Assembly (NCBI GenBank): GCA_003615045.1
Contig: ML014128.1
Location: 1 to 64,000 of the forward strand
Length of the DNA stretch: 64,000 nt
From: Caulochytrium protostelioides
Taxonomy: Eukaryota > Chytridiomycota > Caulochytriomycetes > Caulochytriales > Caulochytriaceae
Direction of reading: 5' to 3'
Made by a program: the position numbers and the translations under genes. Within the stretch, counting starts at the first letter, position 1. Each line of letters starts with the position of its first letter. Positions 44,801-54,524 of the stretch are shown piece after piece. Below the pieces are notes generated by a model that searched no databases, had not been told where the DNA came from, and saw nothing but the letters and a program-made list of their open reading frames with translations.

Positions 44801-47178
44801 ACGGCCACCACGACGGCAGCGACCGCAAGTCGTCGTCGGGCGCGGGCAGCGCGGGCTGGTCCGCGCACCCGAGCATGTCGCGCCAGGGCTCGTCCAGCTC
44901 GATCAAGTCGGGCGCGCGCTCGTCGGGCAGCGGTATGCTGATGGGCATGATGGGCGGCTCCCGCGGCGCCAGCTCGGGCTTCCCGCGCTCGCCGTCCAAC
45001 CCCTCGTCGCTCGGCCACCCGATTCAGCGCTCGGGCTCGAACAGCAGCTTCCGCGCGTCGGGCTCGTCGCAGCAGCCCGGCCGTAGCAGCGTGACCTCGC
45101 GCGGCCCGCGCGACAACCGCAGCGGCGGCGGCCACTCGAGCCGTCGCGACCGCGATCGCGATGGCCACGGTGGCCACGGCAGCATCCACTCGATGATGCC
45201 GGTGAAGCCGCTCGAGCGTGGCAAGAACGCCTACATCCCGAAGGCGCTGGCTAAGCAGGTCGGCGTGGTGATCCAGGAGGACGCCGCGACGGAACGTATC
45301 CGCGCGATCAAGTCGCTGTTGAACAAGCTGACCTTGGAGCGCTTCGATGCGATTGCCGAGCAGATTGCGAAGGTCGGTATCCCGGACGACGAGGCGCTCG
45401 CAAGCGTCATCGATCTCATCTATGAGAAGGCGCTCGACGAGACCCACTTCGCGTCAATGTATGCGCGTCTGTGCCAGTACCTGGTGGAGAACCTGTCGCG
45501 CTTCGAGCCGTGGATCGAGGCGACCCTGACCAGGAACCAGGTCCGTCGTGCGATGGTGCTGCGCTGCCAGAACCAGTTCTACAACGACGAGAAGATCGCG
45601 GACACGGCGGAGCTCGAGGAGGAGCTGCGCCAAGCGCGCCAGAACATCGACGAGCTGACGGCCGAGCAGAAGGAAGCCTTCGTGAAGCGCCAGGAAGACG
45701 TGTTCAAGGCGAAGCGCCGCGTGCTCGGCAACGTCCGCTTTGTCGGCGAGATCTTTGCGATGGGTCTGCTGTCGGCACGCATTGTCCTGCGCTGCGCTAC
45801 CCAGATCTACGACAAGGTCAAGGTCACGCCGGACGACGGCGAGATGGAGACGCTGTGCAACCTGCTGACGCGTGCAGGTCCGACGCTCGAGACGACGACG
45901 ATGCCCAACCCGAACGCCACGCAGCCGAATGCGCCGTCGATCCTGTGCTCGGATTTGCTCAACAAGATGTTCCAGGACCTGGCGCCGCTCGCGCAGGACA
46001 AGCGCTTCTCCTCGCGCATCCGCTTCATGCTGATGGATTTGTTCGAGCTCCGCAAGAAGAACTGGCAGGGCGTCAAGGACGCCGGGCCGAAGACGATTGC
46101 GCAGATCCGCGCTCAGATCGAGATCGACAAGGCCAAGGCCCTCGCCGCTTCCCAGCACAGCAGCGGCGGCCATGGCGGCCGTCACGGCGGCGACCGCCAC
46201 GGCGGCGACCGTCACGGCGGCGGCTCTCGCACGCCGTCGGTTATGACCCGTGCGGGCGCGCTGCACAACTTTGGTGCCTTGACGAGCGGCGACCGCAGCT
46301 CGATCCTGTCGGGCAAGAAAACGTCGTGGAAAAAGGCGCCCGCCGGCGGCGGCGCGCCCAGCAGCATCGAGCGCACCTCTTCGTATGGCAGCAGCCACCA
46401 CATGGCCCGCACCGCGAGTGCCACGAGCACCAGCAGCGTCATCTCCAACAACGCCTTCAGCCCCTTGGCGGACGAGCCGGCCACGGCGTCGTCGTCGGCG
46501 TCGGCGAAGGAGACCCCGGCGGCGTTGGCGGCAGCACCGGTTAAGCTGTCGGTCGCGACCGCTGAAAAGCGTGTCGTGCACCTGCTGAAGGAGTACTCGA
46601 GCAACAAGAACATCGAGGAAGCCAAGCAGTCTTACCTCGACGCGCGCACGGCGCTCTCGCACGCGGCGTGCCTGGCGCTGTGGATCAAGAAGGTGCTCGA
46701 GGCCAAGACGCAGGACGCCGTCCAGCTCGCCGAGCTGGTGGGCAAACTCATCGAGGAGAAGACGCTCGACCCGGCAGCTCTGTTCGAGGGTCTGCAGCAG
46801 GGCACCGACGAGTATGCCGAGCTGCTGACCGATGCGCCCAAGATGCCCGACGTGCTCGGTGCGTTCCTCGGCACGCTCGCGGCTCACGACCACCTCGCCC
46901 TCGGCAACCCGGCGCTGCGTACGACGGCGCTCGGCCACCTGAACGAGGAGATGGCGTACGGCTTGTTCCACGTGGCCGACATCATGCGTGGCGCGCTGCA
47001 CGCTGTCGTCCAGACGCTCCAGCTCGACCAGGCCGGTTTCTACGCTTGGGTCGACCGCCAGAAGCCGGCGTTCGACGTCAAGGCCTTCTTTGGCGACGAC
47101 CTCGCCGCGCCCCGCACGGTCAAGTACCTCGAGACCTACGACGCGAAGCTGCCCTTCCCGCTCCTGAAGCGCGCGTAG
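41845..47178 (+). CDS. eIF4G: Eukaryotic translation initiation factor 4G
   Basis: Scaffold of the cap-binding complex that bridges eIF4E, eIF4A and poly(A)-binding protein. Start is the ATG at 41845 (MTEAPKLSYADRAKATPS). Single exon, 1,777 residues. Ala/Pro/Ser-rich residues run to about 375, then a Gln/His tract at about 378-450. An Ala/Lys/Glu helical repeat region follows at about 690-870 (KAEAEAKAKAE, then KADAQAKADAQ). The eIF4E-binding motif is near 949 (YHRKFLLLF, Tyr-x4-Leu-phi). The MIF4G domain spans about 1150-1435 (RAIKSLLNKLTLERFD, LIYEKALDETHFASMYARLC, RVLGNVRFVGEIFAMGLL). The MA3 domain spans about 1570-1720 (ALWIKKVLEAKTQDAVQLAE). A Ser/Arg/Gly-rich stretch (about 970-1120) may bind RNA. 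A plus-strand AATAAA lies at 47362-47367. Confidence 0.95.
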   Translation: MTEAPKLSYADRAKATPSASIPSAAAPASSSAPPAAATPTTAAAAAATSPAQPRQDRRHHHKNGRHPHAASPGTVAAAAMPGRIDPAAAAGNHVAAPATASPVVSKPSSINYAKAAAAAAAPAAPAAPAVAAAVAAPTAQATKAAAQTASVPTPSAGTAPVAPSKPTASPTANASRPASAGRPNQSVWNTSNSAIRQSKPAAAASPAPASSAAAPSASASPASSSTPAAAAAAPAAAPASQAAPASSAKKADKAESKKSADKTPADSAAAAAPADKAPTASQPAASSQSGKATPAAQPQAKPAAASGVQLPFSASRGRSGASSKPGLQFGSFGQADATTAPASAPAAAASSAAPAAAPASSATPAAHGGKTGHVTASAMPQHQQPQQHHQNQQQQHLHHQQQHHHQHQHQQHVQQHHQQHRGHQQQQQHHHHHQQQQHHHQQQQHMSQHPGVSHGLPPSRLPIPEPWYAVPSALSQNFPGMMNTNAMHMPMMLPSGQPSLYFDPMAQQHGNLPHGMPHGYNPHMTLPHLAPQHMAHGPVQPQQQQPQQHPQQPMPPHMGHPHAHAHHAHGAAPASATAPKVSVTIADPVTKKVIYDTSEASSAAAVSVRAAPKEAPSSSSAVPPSKVAAATASPVPTGAGAAPLKLAAPMTAPAAAAASAVAPAVPEAAPRVPVKLCFKDPNTHQVVDIRAEMQAKAEAKAKAEAEAAAKRKAEEEAKAKAEAEAKAKAEAQAKAEAEAVVAAAKAKADAEAAAQAKAEAAAKAEAAAKAKAEAEAKAKAEAEAKAKAEAEAKAKADAEAKLKAEAEAKLRAEAKAKADADAKADAQAKADAQAKADAQAKADAQAKADAQAKADAEAKAKADVEAKAAQSAEAAAKDEAAAAKDATPSPAASTAASPAPQDQAAAAPAAAETKETAAPAAPRECVLIDDFSKVTYPEGVEAPTRDPIVYHRKFLLLFRDHAFRFNVPLSMNISRRSSSHGHGHGHGHHDGSDRKSSSGAGSAGWSAHPSMSRQGSSSSIKSGARSSGSGMLMGMMGGSRGASSGFPRSPSNPSSLGHPIQRSGSNSSFRASGSSQQPGRSSVTSRGPRDNRSGGGHSSRRDRDRDGHGGHGSIHSMMPVKPLERGKNAYIPKALAKQVGVVIQEDAATERIRAIKSLLNKLTLERFDAIAEQIAKVGIPDDEALASVIDLIYEKALDETHFASMYARLCQYLVENLSRFEPWIEATLTRNQVRRAMVLRCQNQFYNDEKIADTAELEEELRQARQNIDELTAEQKEAFVKRQEDVFKAKRRVLGNVRFVGEIFAMGLLSARIVLRCATQIYDKVKVTPDDGEMETLCNLLTRAGPTLETTTMPNPNATQPNAPSILCSDLLNKMFQDLAPLAQDKRFSSRIRFMLMDLFELRKKNWQGVKDAGPKTIAQIRAQIEIDKAKALAASQHSSGGHGGRHGGDRHGGDRHGGGSRTPSVMTRAGALHNFGALTSGDRSSILSGKKTSWKKAPAGGGAPSSIERTSSYGSSHHMARTASATSTSSVISNNAFSPLADEPATASSSASAKETPAALAAAPVKLSVATAEKRVVHLLKEYSSNKNIEEAKQSYLDARTALSHAACLALWIKKVLEAKTQDAVQLAELVGKLIEEKTLDPAALFEGLQQGTDEYAELLTDAPKMPDVLGAFLGTLAAHDHLALGNPALRTTALGHLNEEMAYGLFHVADIMRGALHAVVQTLQLDQAGFYAWVDRQKPAFDVKAFFGDDLAAPRTVKYLETYDAKLPFPLLKRA
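44290..44420 (+). repeat. Tandem 18-bp coding repeat (KADAQA) in eIF4G
   Basis: About five near-identical 18-base units of GCTGACGCTCAGGCCAAG type encode KADAQA repeats at the end of the longer Ala/Lys/Glu region. Near-identity at the DNA level shows recent expansion. Confidence 0.85.
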
Positions 47179-47361
47179 GCAGACGAGCGTCGCCGGTTGC
47201 TCATCAATTTGTTGTATCGCTCATCCCTCCTTTCTCCCTCATTTCATACCGCATGGAACACGGGACGCGCTGGCATTCGCGATCCTTCCACGGCGTGATG
47301 TGCTGCTATTGTTGCGCCCGTGGGGCTTCGTTGGCTTGATCAGGCACCACGTTTCCCTTAC

Positions 47362-47367
47362 AATAAA
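47362..47367 (+). terminator. Candidate poly(A) signal for eIF4G
   Basis: AATAAA on the plus strand, 184 bases past the eIF4G stop, followed by a T-rich stretch. It sits in the 221 bp tail-to-tail gap and comes within 40 bases of the stop of the opposing gene. Confidence 0.5.
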
Positions 47368-47399
47368 CCTTTTTGATTCGACTGATCGGCAGATCCCAT

Positions 47400-49880
47400 T
47401 TAGCGACGGGATCGCTTGGGTTGATGGGCGCTTCCGGTATGAGGCGGCGGGGCCGGGCCCCCCGGAGGCCCCTGATGCGCGGCGCTGTGGCCGCCGCCAC
47501 CGCCGTAGGATCCACGGATTCGCGGATCGGATCGCACAGCCGGGTACGGCGGCGGTCCGGCGGCGGACGCCGACGCCGAGGGCGGCACCGAGGACGGCGG
47601 CGGGTGTCCGGCCGGCATCCCCATCCCCATGGGCATCCCCATGAGCATGGACGTCGACGCTAGTGGCCGGCCCGGCCCGCCCATTCCCCGATTCATATTC
47701 ATGGGCATGTTCAGGGGCATTCCCATGTTCATTGCCATGGGCATGTTCATGGGCATGGGCATGTAGGTCATCGCGTGCCCGGAGGGCGCCGGCTGCCGTG
47801 GCATCGCGCCCATGGGCATGGGCATGGGCATGGGCATCGCCATCGGCATCGCCATCGGCATCGCCATCGGCATCGCCGTAGCCGTTGACGCGGCGGGCGC
47901 GGCGGGCGCCGACGCCGCGACGGGTGGGCCCACGTGGCCACCGACGGAGTATGCCGGCGGCCCGGGCAGACGGGGGTTAGGCGCCGCAGCGCCCATGTTC
48001 ATACTCATGCTCGTGCTCGTGCTCGTGCTGGAGCCGGGGGCCGACAGCGGCCGGCTCGAGGCCGGCCCGACGAGGCTGCTCGGAGCCGCCGACGCTGCCG
48101 CGGACGGGTGGGGCGCCGTGGCGCGCGTCCGCGGCACGGAAGGGCTTTTCCGCGCCGCACCCTTGGCGGCGCCTGCAGGCCCGCGGGCGGCCGCCACGGC
48201 GGGTGGTGTCGGCGCCGACGCGGCGGCCGCAGTCGTGGCGGCGGGCGGAGCCTGGGTGACCACGATCGAGACGGGCGCGGCGGCGGCGGCGGCGGAGGCG
48301 GTGGATGCATGGCGAGGCCGCTTGTCGGCGGCGCTGTGGTCGAGGGCCGACCGGCCGCGCTTCTCACCGGTGCCGGACCCGGCATGGGTCGACGCCGCCA
48401 GGCCGGTTGCGTGGGCCGTCGGCGCGTCGGCCGTCATGTGGTCAGCGCCGTCGGGGCCCAAAGCGGCTGACGGGACGGGCTTCGCCTCGTAGGGCATACC
48501 CAGGGCGAGCCCCGAGAAGGTATGCGCGGGAACCCTACGAGGGTCGTCGGCGCGTGGTGCCGGCTCGAGGTGTGTCGAGGTGCGGAGCACGGGCAGCGGC
48601 TGCCGCGACGCGTGCAGCCGCCGCGTGAGCGTCGCTTGGGTCGCCCACCAGAGCAGCGAGCCCACGGGCCCCGCGGCGCGGCGCTCGCGCTCGACGTCGT
48701 CCTTGGCCTGCGTTCGTGTCCGCGGGGGCACGACCAGGTACGAGTCCTGCTTGCGCGGGAGCTTGGCCAGGATCTCAGGATTGATCGGGCTCTCGTCGAC
48801 GGCCCCGGATGCCGAGGGGTCCGCAGCGCCGGCGGCAGCACCGGCGGTCGTGGACCCCGCGCCCGCGGCAGGCACGTTCAACGGGTGGTGGCGTCCGAGC
48901 AGCTCCTTCGGGAAGGGCCGGTCCCGCGGGAGCGCAGTATCGAAGTGGAGGCCGTCGGCGAGCCGCGGGAAGCGCCGCGCGGTCTGGGGATCACGGACAA
49001 AGGGCAGCGGCGCGAACGCCGCGACGGCCTCGGCGTAGATGCGAGCGTGCTGCGGTCCGATGTCACGGTACCGCCGCGCGACGGCCAGGAGCTCGACGAC
49101 CAGCTGCTGCGCGAGGACGGCGGCCGTCTCGGGCACGGCGGTGGCAAAGAAGTCGCCGGGACTGTCGACGGCCGAGCGGACGATGCGGAAGCCGCTGACG
49201 ACAAGGTCGGTCGGGACGGCAGCGTCGGCCTCGGGCTCGGTGTTGGGGAAGGCGCGGCGCATCACGCGGCGGAACGGCGCGAGCGTCGAGTACATGCCGG
49301 CATGCGCAGGGTCGTCGAGGACCGTCTCGCCAGGCAGCATTGGGAAGTGCCGCGTGGCGCGCTCGATCGAGGGCAGCGTCCACACCGACCACGCGACGGG
49401 CGCCGGCGTCGTGCTCTCCAGCGGCACGGCCAGGATGCCCGGCGCGGCGGCCGAGGAGGCCGGCACCGACGACGAAGCGGCCGTCGGGGCGGAGGCCGAC
49501 ATGGACGGCGCCGCGGGACCGGTGCCGCGGGCGTGGCTCTGGCGGCGCCGTGGCGGGAGGTCGGCGGCGTCGCTGTGGATCGCCGCCTCCGCGGGGCACG
49601 CGAGATGGATGCCGCGCGGCGTCGGGCGGAGCGCGACGAACGCATCGCCGCCGTAAGCGCACGGACGAAGGGCGACGACAAGCGCCGATTCGGCACCGTC
49701 GGACCGGTCCAAGGACGCCGTCGCCACCGCCGTCGCCGCCGCCGCCGTGGTCACCGCGGCTATCGGTAAGGTCAGCACCGCGCCGCGCGTGATCGTCGCA
49801 TCGTGGATGAGGTCGATAAAGCGCTCAAGCAGCCGGGGATCGACGCCGCCGTCGGGCGTCACCGCGGCGCGCTTCATCAT
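47400..49880 (-). CDS. Unrecognised protein, probably nuclear, with Met/Pro-rich tail
   Basis: 826 residues from the ATG at 49880 (MMKRAAVTPDGG; 49877 equally possible), single exon. No family was recognised. The N-terminal third is well-ordered by composition (LLERFIDLIHDATITRGAVL, WSVWTLPSIERATRHFPML, TDLVVSGFRIVRSAVDSPGD, VLAQQLVVELLAVARRYRDI). A conserved-looking block follows (INPEILAKLPRKQDSYLVVP, then RTRTQAKDDVERERRAAGP). Basic clusters EKRGRSALDHSAADKRPRH and the terminal QPKRSRR look like nuclear localisation signals. Residues about 640-790 are low complexity, with repeated Met-Pro and Met-Gly-Met units. Complete open frame, convergent with eIF4G. A chromatin or transcription role is only a guess from the NLS-like clusters and composition. 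Confidence 0.65.
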   Translation of the reverse strand: MMKRAAVTPDGGVDPRLLERFIDLIHDATITRGAVLTLPIAAVTTAAAATAVATASLDRSDGAESALVVALRPCAYGGDAFVALRPTPRGIHLACPAEAAIHSDAADLPPRRRQSHARGTGPAAPSMSASAPTAASSSVPASSAAAPGILAVPLESTTPAPVAWSVWTLPSIERATRHFPMLPGETVLDDPAHAGMYSTLAPFRRVMRRAFPNTEPEADAAVPTDLVVSGFRIVRSAVDSPGDFFATAVPETAAVLAQQLVVELLAVARRYRDIGPQHARIYAEAVAAFAPLPFVRDPQTARRFPRLADGLHFDTALPRDRPFPKELLGRHHPLNVPAAGAGSTTAGAAAGAADPSASGAVDESPINPEILAKLPRKQDSYLVVPPRTRTQAKDDVERERRAAGPVGSLLWWATQATLTRRLHASRQPLPVLRTSTHLEPAPRADDPRRVPAHTFSGLALGMPYEAKPVPSAALGPDGADHMTADAPTAHATGLAASTHAGSGTGEKRGRSALDHSAADKRPRHASTASAAAAAAPVSIVVTQAPPAATTAAAASAPTPPAVAAARGPAGAAKGAARKSPSVPRTRATAPHPSAAASAAPSSLVGPASSRPLSAPGSSTSTSTSMSMNMGAAAPNPRLPGPPAYSVGGHVGPPVAASAPAAPAASTATAMPMAMPMAMPMAMPMPMPMPMGAMPRQPAPSGHAMTYMPMPMNMPMAMNMGMPLNMPMNMNRGMGGPGRPLASTSMLMGMPMGMGMPAGHPPPSSVPPSASASAAGPPPYPAVRSDPRIRGSYGGGGGHSAAHQGPPGGPAPPPHTGSAHQPKRSRR

Positions 49881-50690
49881 CGGAGAAGATCGCGTTGCTG
49901 GTCGAGGTTTTAGCCACGACAGCGGCAGCAGTAACAGAGGCGGCAACGGCGGCGGCGGCAACGACGACGACAACGACGACAACGACGACGACAGCAGGAT
50001 GCGCCAAGGGCGTGGTGATGGCTAAAGATGTTTATGAGCCGGGGGATCACACGATTGAGCCGCCACCACGGCCCATGCCAGCGACGGCCGGATCACCAGC
50101 TCTCCGGTGGAGCGGAGATCCATCTCGATGGAAGCGGGAAGTGTGAGGCGCGCCACCGTCGGCTTAAGCCCGACTGTCGCTCCAAGGGTCCTCCGGCCTC
50201 GCGAGGCTTCGCGGCATTTTTCTCGGTGGGGCCGCGGCCTGGCCCCCCGGCCGCGCAGCCACCCGTGATCGGCCACCGACGCCATCCTCCGCAGGGTTGG
50301 CGGTCGTTCCGCGCTCCAGCGCGCATCCACTTAGCACGCACAGTATAAGAAGGGCGTTCCTTCCGGATCGCGGTCAACAAAAAGCCGTACCACAGCTTGG
50401 CGGACGCGCCTTAAATACATAGCGCCGCCGCCGTTATGTTCGCCGTTATGCTCGCCGTTATGCTCGTCGTCATGCCCGCTGTGACGGGACGCCATGGATG
50501 ACACAGCGGAGGCTGTGGCGGCCACGAGCGCGATGGCGACGGCATCGCCGGCGTCCCTCGCCGCCACCCTGTGGTGGAGGCGGACACCGCGGCCGCGGCG
50601 TGGCGCGGCACCTGTCGCAATCACGACATCGTCATCGAAGCATTCAGTATTTAGAGTATCAAACGTCTAGAGGAGAGCCGGCGCCACACA
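49881..50690. other. Spacer between the unknown gene and HMG-CoA reductase
   Basis: About 810 bp: promoter of the minus-strand gene to the left and 3' flank of the reductase to the right. It contains trinucleotide runs (GGC then GAC/AAC) at about 49930-49995 and a short tandem around CGCCGTTATG at about 50430-50475. No gene was recognised. Confidence 0.45.
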
Positions 50691-52833
50691 TCATGGGTCC
50701 GCTGCTTCCGCCGCAGTATAAAACGCGCGCACGGCGTAGTAGTCCCAGTAGCGCTGGCGCACCTGGCGGAAGGGCTCAGGATCGAAGGCGCCCGGGGCTG
50801 CCTGCCGGACATCGCCGATCGTCAGGCCGGGGCCGAGCTCCGCGGGGCGAGGAGCGCGCGACACGGCCGAGACGGGGCGACTCGAGTTGGTCGGCGCCAT
50901 GGACGCCGCCGGGATCGCCGCCGTGGTCGTGATGGGCATAATCAAAGGGTGCCACTGGACGGAGGCGAGCCGCCGAAGGTAGGCCACGATGCGGTCGCGG
51001 AGATGGCTATCGACCCAGTCAGCGGCGGCGGCGGCAGCGGCCTGCGGGTCGCGGGCGAAAGCGTCGGCGTCGGCGGCGCGCGGCGTCGGCGGGAGCGCGT
51101 CGAGCCCCGCGGGTCCGCCGTAGAGTGCGCACCACGCGAGAAAGCCGTTGACGACGCCGTGGCCGAGGGCGCCGGTGCGCGACAGGCCGCCCGCGGCGCG
51201 GCAGGCCGCGAGGTCACGGACGATGCGCGGCGGACTCACGTCGTGTGCGAGCGTCTGCTCCCACTCGAGGTAGGCGCCGAGGCGGATGAGGTGCTGGAGG
51301 TCGTTTCCGGTGAGCGCCGAGAGACTCGTGGCGTCTGTCAGCAGCAGCAGCGTCGTCTGGTAGCGTTTGTGGATCGTGCGAACATACTGCGCGGCGCGAG
51401 CATCATGCGGGTGCTGCTGTGCGTGCTGCGACTGCGGCTGCGGCTGCTCGTGCGACTGATGCGACGTGGAGGCGTCGAGGTCGGCGACAGGCAGACCCGA
51501 TACGAGGCTTTGCACGACGCGGCGCTGCTCCATGAGCAGTGCGCGGATCAGCTGCTCGTTGTCCACATACTGGAGCACGTGGACCTCAAACACCTGCCAC
51601 AGCGACAGCAGCAGCGGGAAGCCGACGCGCAGAACCGGATCCTGGACACGGAGAACGGGGTCGAGGACATCGTGGCGCGCGTCGGCTTCGGGAGATGGCG
51701 ACAGTGTGGGTGACTGCGCCGTCGCCGTGCGCTGCAGCAGCCCCGCGGTGAGCCGCGTGATGTCCACCTGGCGTACGTCGTCGATGTCGCCCTGCTTGAG
51801 CATCTGGTGGAAGCGCTTGGTTTCCGCGAGCAAGCGGCCGACAAAGGTGCGCGTCTCGCTCGGGTGGGAGCGCAGCAGCTGCTGCGTGATGATGTTGAAG
51901 AGGATCACGAGCACCTTCAGGCGGTTCGACAGCGCGACGTTCGAGCGCTGCCCACCGAGCCGCACGTCGCCCAGGGCCGAAAGAACGCGGTGCAGCCAGC
52001 GATGGCTCTTCAACCCAAAGAGGGCCGTGACGAGCGGCGATGGCTGCGCGCCCGCCATCAGCTCCAAATTCGTCGGCTCGGCCTGCAGGCTCATGAACGC
52101 AATGTTAAGCGTCAGCCGGTCGCGGGCGCCGCTCGCGTTCGGAATCATATCCTCAAAGTAGAACATGGACGGCGGCGCGGCGAGGGGGGCTGTTGCCGCA
52201 GCCGCAGCTGCCGCGCCCAAGGTGTTCGTGGCGAGGCCGGCGAGGTCTGTGCTCGACGGGCTGATCAGGAAGCGGTGCAACTCGTGCGCGTCCAAGTATT
52301 CCTTGGCCGTGTTGACGGTGATGCGCTGCGAGGCGATCATGTAGGCGACGCACTCGTTGATGACTTGGGGGCTCGCTCCGGCGGCGACGGCGACGTTGCG
52401 AGCATGCAGGGCCATGTGGCCGCGCTGGATCCCCTCGGTGACGAGCGCCCGCAGGGCCGCGAAGTTCTGGGCGAGTCCGACCGAGACCATCACCATCGAC
52501 AGCTCCTGCGCAGATGGGTGCCGCATCATGCCCAGGAGTGCCGCGTAGACGGGATTGGTCTTGAGCACGCCGCCTACGGTGCCCACGGCGAGCGGCAACT
52601 CGAGCTCGCCGCAGAAAAAGCCGTTGTCGAGCGCCTGCTGCGCCGCGTCGTCGTCGCTCGTATCCGATGCTGCCGACGACGCTGATGACGCCGTGGACGA
52701 CGCGGACGCGTCGGGCGCCCGTTCGATCCAGTACTGCGTCAAGGGCCGGTAGCGACCCGAGCGCGCAGCGAAAGCATGGGCAGCGGCCTCGACGGCGCGC
52801 CAGTCCTGCCCGGTGGCGATGGCGACGGCGTCA

Positions 52834-52868
<35 letters not shown>

Positions 52869-54524
52869 GCGAAACACGTCGTCCTCGGCCCACTCGTAGG
52901 CCTCCATCAGCCGCCGCGCGACGTCGCGGCCGGGCAGCCCTTTGTACGCAAGGGCGCCGACCGGCACGCGGAAGTGCGCCCGCGCGCGGCGGTTCGTGCA
53001 GTAGTTGCTGACGATGCGCAGGCCGACGCGGGCGCGCGCCACCTGCGCGAGGAAGGGCGCGACGCCCTCGGCAACGGTGCTGCAGATATTGGCGCCCATC
53101 GCGTCCATGACATCGAGATGGATGTGGACGACGAGCCAGCCGCCGCGCTGGCCGGCAGGCGGCGTGACGCGGAGCTCGTTGGGCCGCGCGGGGCGCTCGC
53201 GGGCGGCGACGATGCGGGTCTCGACGCGGACGACGCCGCCGCCGCGCTTCGCCATGTTGAGGCAGAAGGACTCGGCGCGATCGCGGACGGCGTCGGCCTG
53301 CGCGTCAAGGTCCGTCTTCGCCGCTGCGAGCCGGGGTGCGGGCACATCCAGCAGCTGGATCTGCGCCACCATGATGTTGCGCTCGGTCGTGGACGCGTGG
53401 AAGGTGCCGTCGGGGCTCGCGCCCGCAATGAACTTCGCTGAGCCTGAGACAGCCGCCACGACGGACGGCTCCTCCACCGCGAGCGGCACGACCATCGGGC
53501 GGCCGTTGATTACAAAGTTGAGCGCTAGGCCGACCGGCAGCCCGAGCGTGCCGATGCAGTTCTCGATCATGTTGTCCGCCATGGCCTCGCTCAGCCCGCA
53601 GATGGGGAACGCATCGGGGTGATGCGAGGTGACCGCGTGGGTCGGCGGTGACGGCGACTCCAGTGACGGCGTCGGCGGCGACGGCGCGGACGCCGTCGTC
53701 GGGCTCTCGTCGTTCACGCTCTCCGCGGACGCCATCGTGGAAGCCGTCGCCGCAGCCGCCGATTTGGGCCGCGCAGCAGCGACGGAGGCAGAAGCGGCCG
53801 GCGCTGCGGTGCGGAACACATCGGGGAACGCGAGCCGGAGCTGGGCCTGACGCTCGCGGATCGCTTTCTTGTAGAACCCCGACCAGATCGTGTGCGGCGT
53901 ACCGGCCGGCAGCCCGTCGCCGGGCTCGTAGCGCGGCGGGTCGGCCATGCCGGCGAGCGCGGCGTCCGAAAAGGCAGGCTCGAGCAGATCCTCGAATCGA
54001 GGCCCCGAATCGATGAGCGTCGCAATCGAGGAGAGCGACGGCTGACGGTCGATGACGGCCGGGTGGCCACCCGGAGCCGCGGCGCTGGCGGCGGCAGCAG
54101 CAGCAGCAGCAGCAGCCGCGTCGGCACGACGACGGGCCGAGGCGGTAGCGGCGACGGCGGTGTGACTTGCACTGTTCACGGACTTGGGCCGCCAGCCAAG
54201 GACGGCGCCGTCGAGAAGATCGGCGGCGGGCTGCGGCCGCTTCGTAGGGCCGAGCGCGGGGCTCCAGGTGGTCGAGACGGCGGCGGCGGTGGCGTCGAGG
54301 GACCGCCCGGCGTGGCTCTGCGGAGAGGCCGAGCGGCTGGTGGACGCGCTGTCCGAGGCGCTGCCGGTCGCCGACGAGGAGCAAGAGTTGGGGCTCGCGC
54401 GGCGGCTCGGGCTGGAGCACGTGGTCAGCGAAGGCAAGGCGGCGTCCGTGGCGGACGCGGCACTTGTTGCAGGCGACGTCGCGGACGGCCTTCCCGTCGG
54501 GATGTCGACGCGAAGTTCAGCCAT
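50691..54524 (-). CDS. Class II (bacterial-type) HMG-CoA reductase with long C-terminal extension
   Basis: Reduces HMG-CoA to mevalonate (or runs in reverse), the entry to isoprenoid and sterol synthesis. 1,277 residues, one exon, ATG at 54524. The reductase domain covers about 211-750. It is class II, like Pseudomonas mevalonii MvaA, not the class I enzyme of fungi: MADNMIENCIGTLGLP, INGRPMVVPLAVEEPSVVAA, DAMGANICSTVAEGVAP, ATHNKGIMNGVDAVAIATGQ, DWRAVEAAAHAFA, then VGTVGGVLKT and ATEGIQRGHMALHARN-type motifs. Catalytic residues are all present: Glu352, Lys558, Asp574 (Lys-Asp spacing 16, as in MvaA) and His703/707. No membrane anchor is visible. A low-complexity insert splits the N-terminal part (about 230-300). 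Residues about 750-1277 are a helical region of no recognised family. Origin by transfer from bacteria is inferred. Confidence 0.93.
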
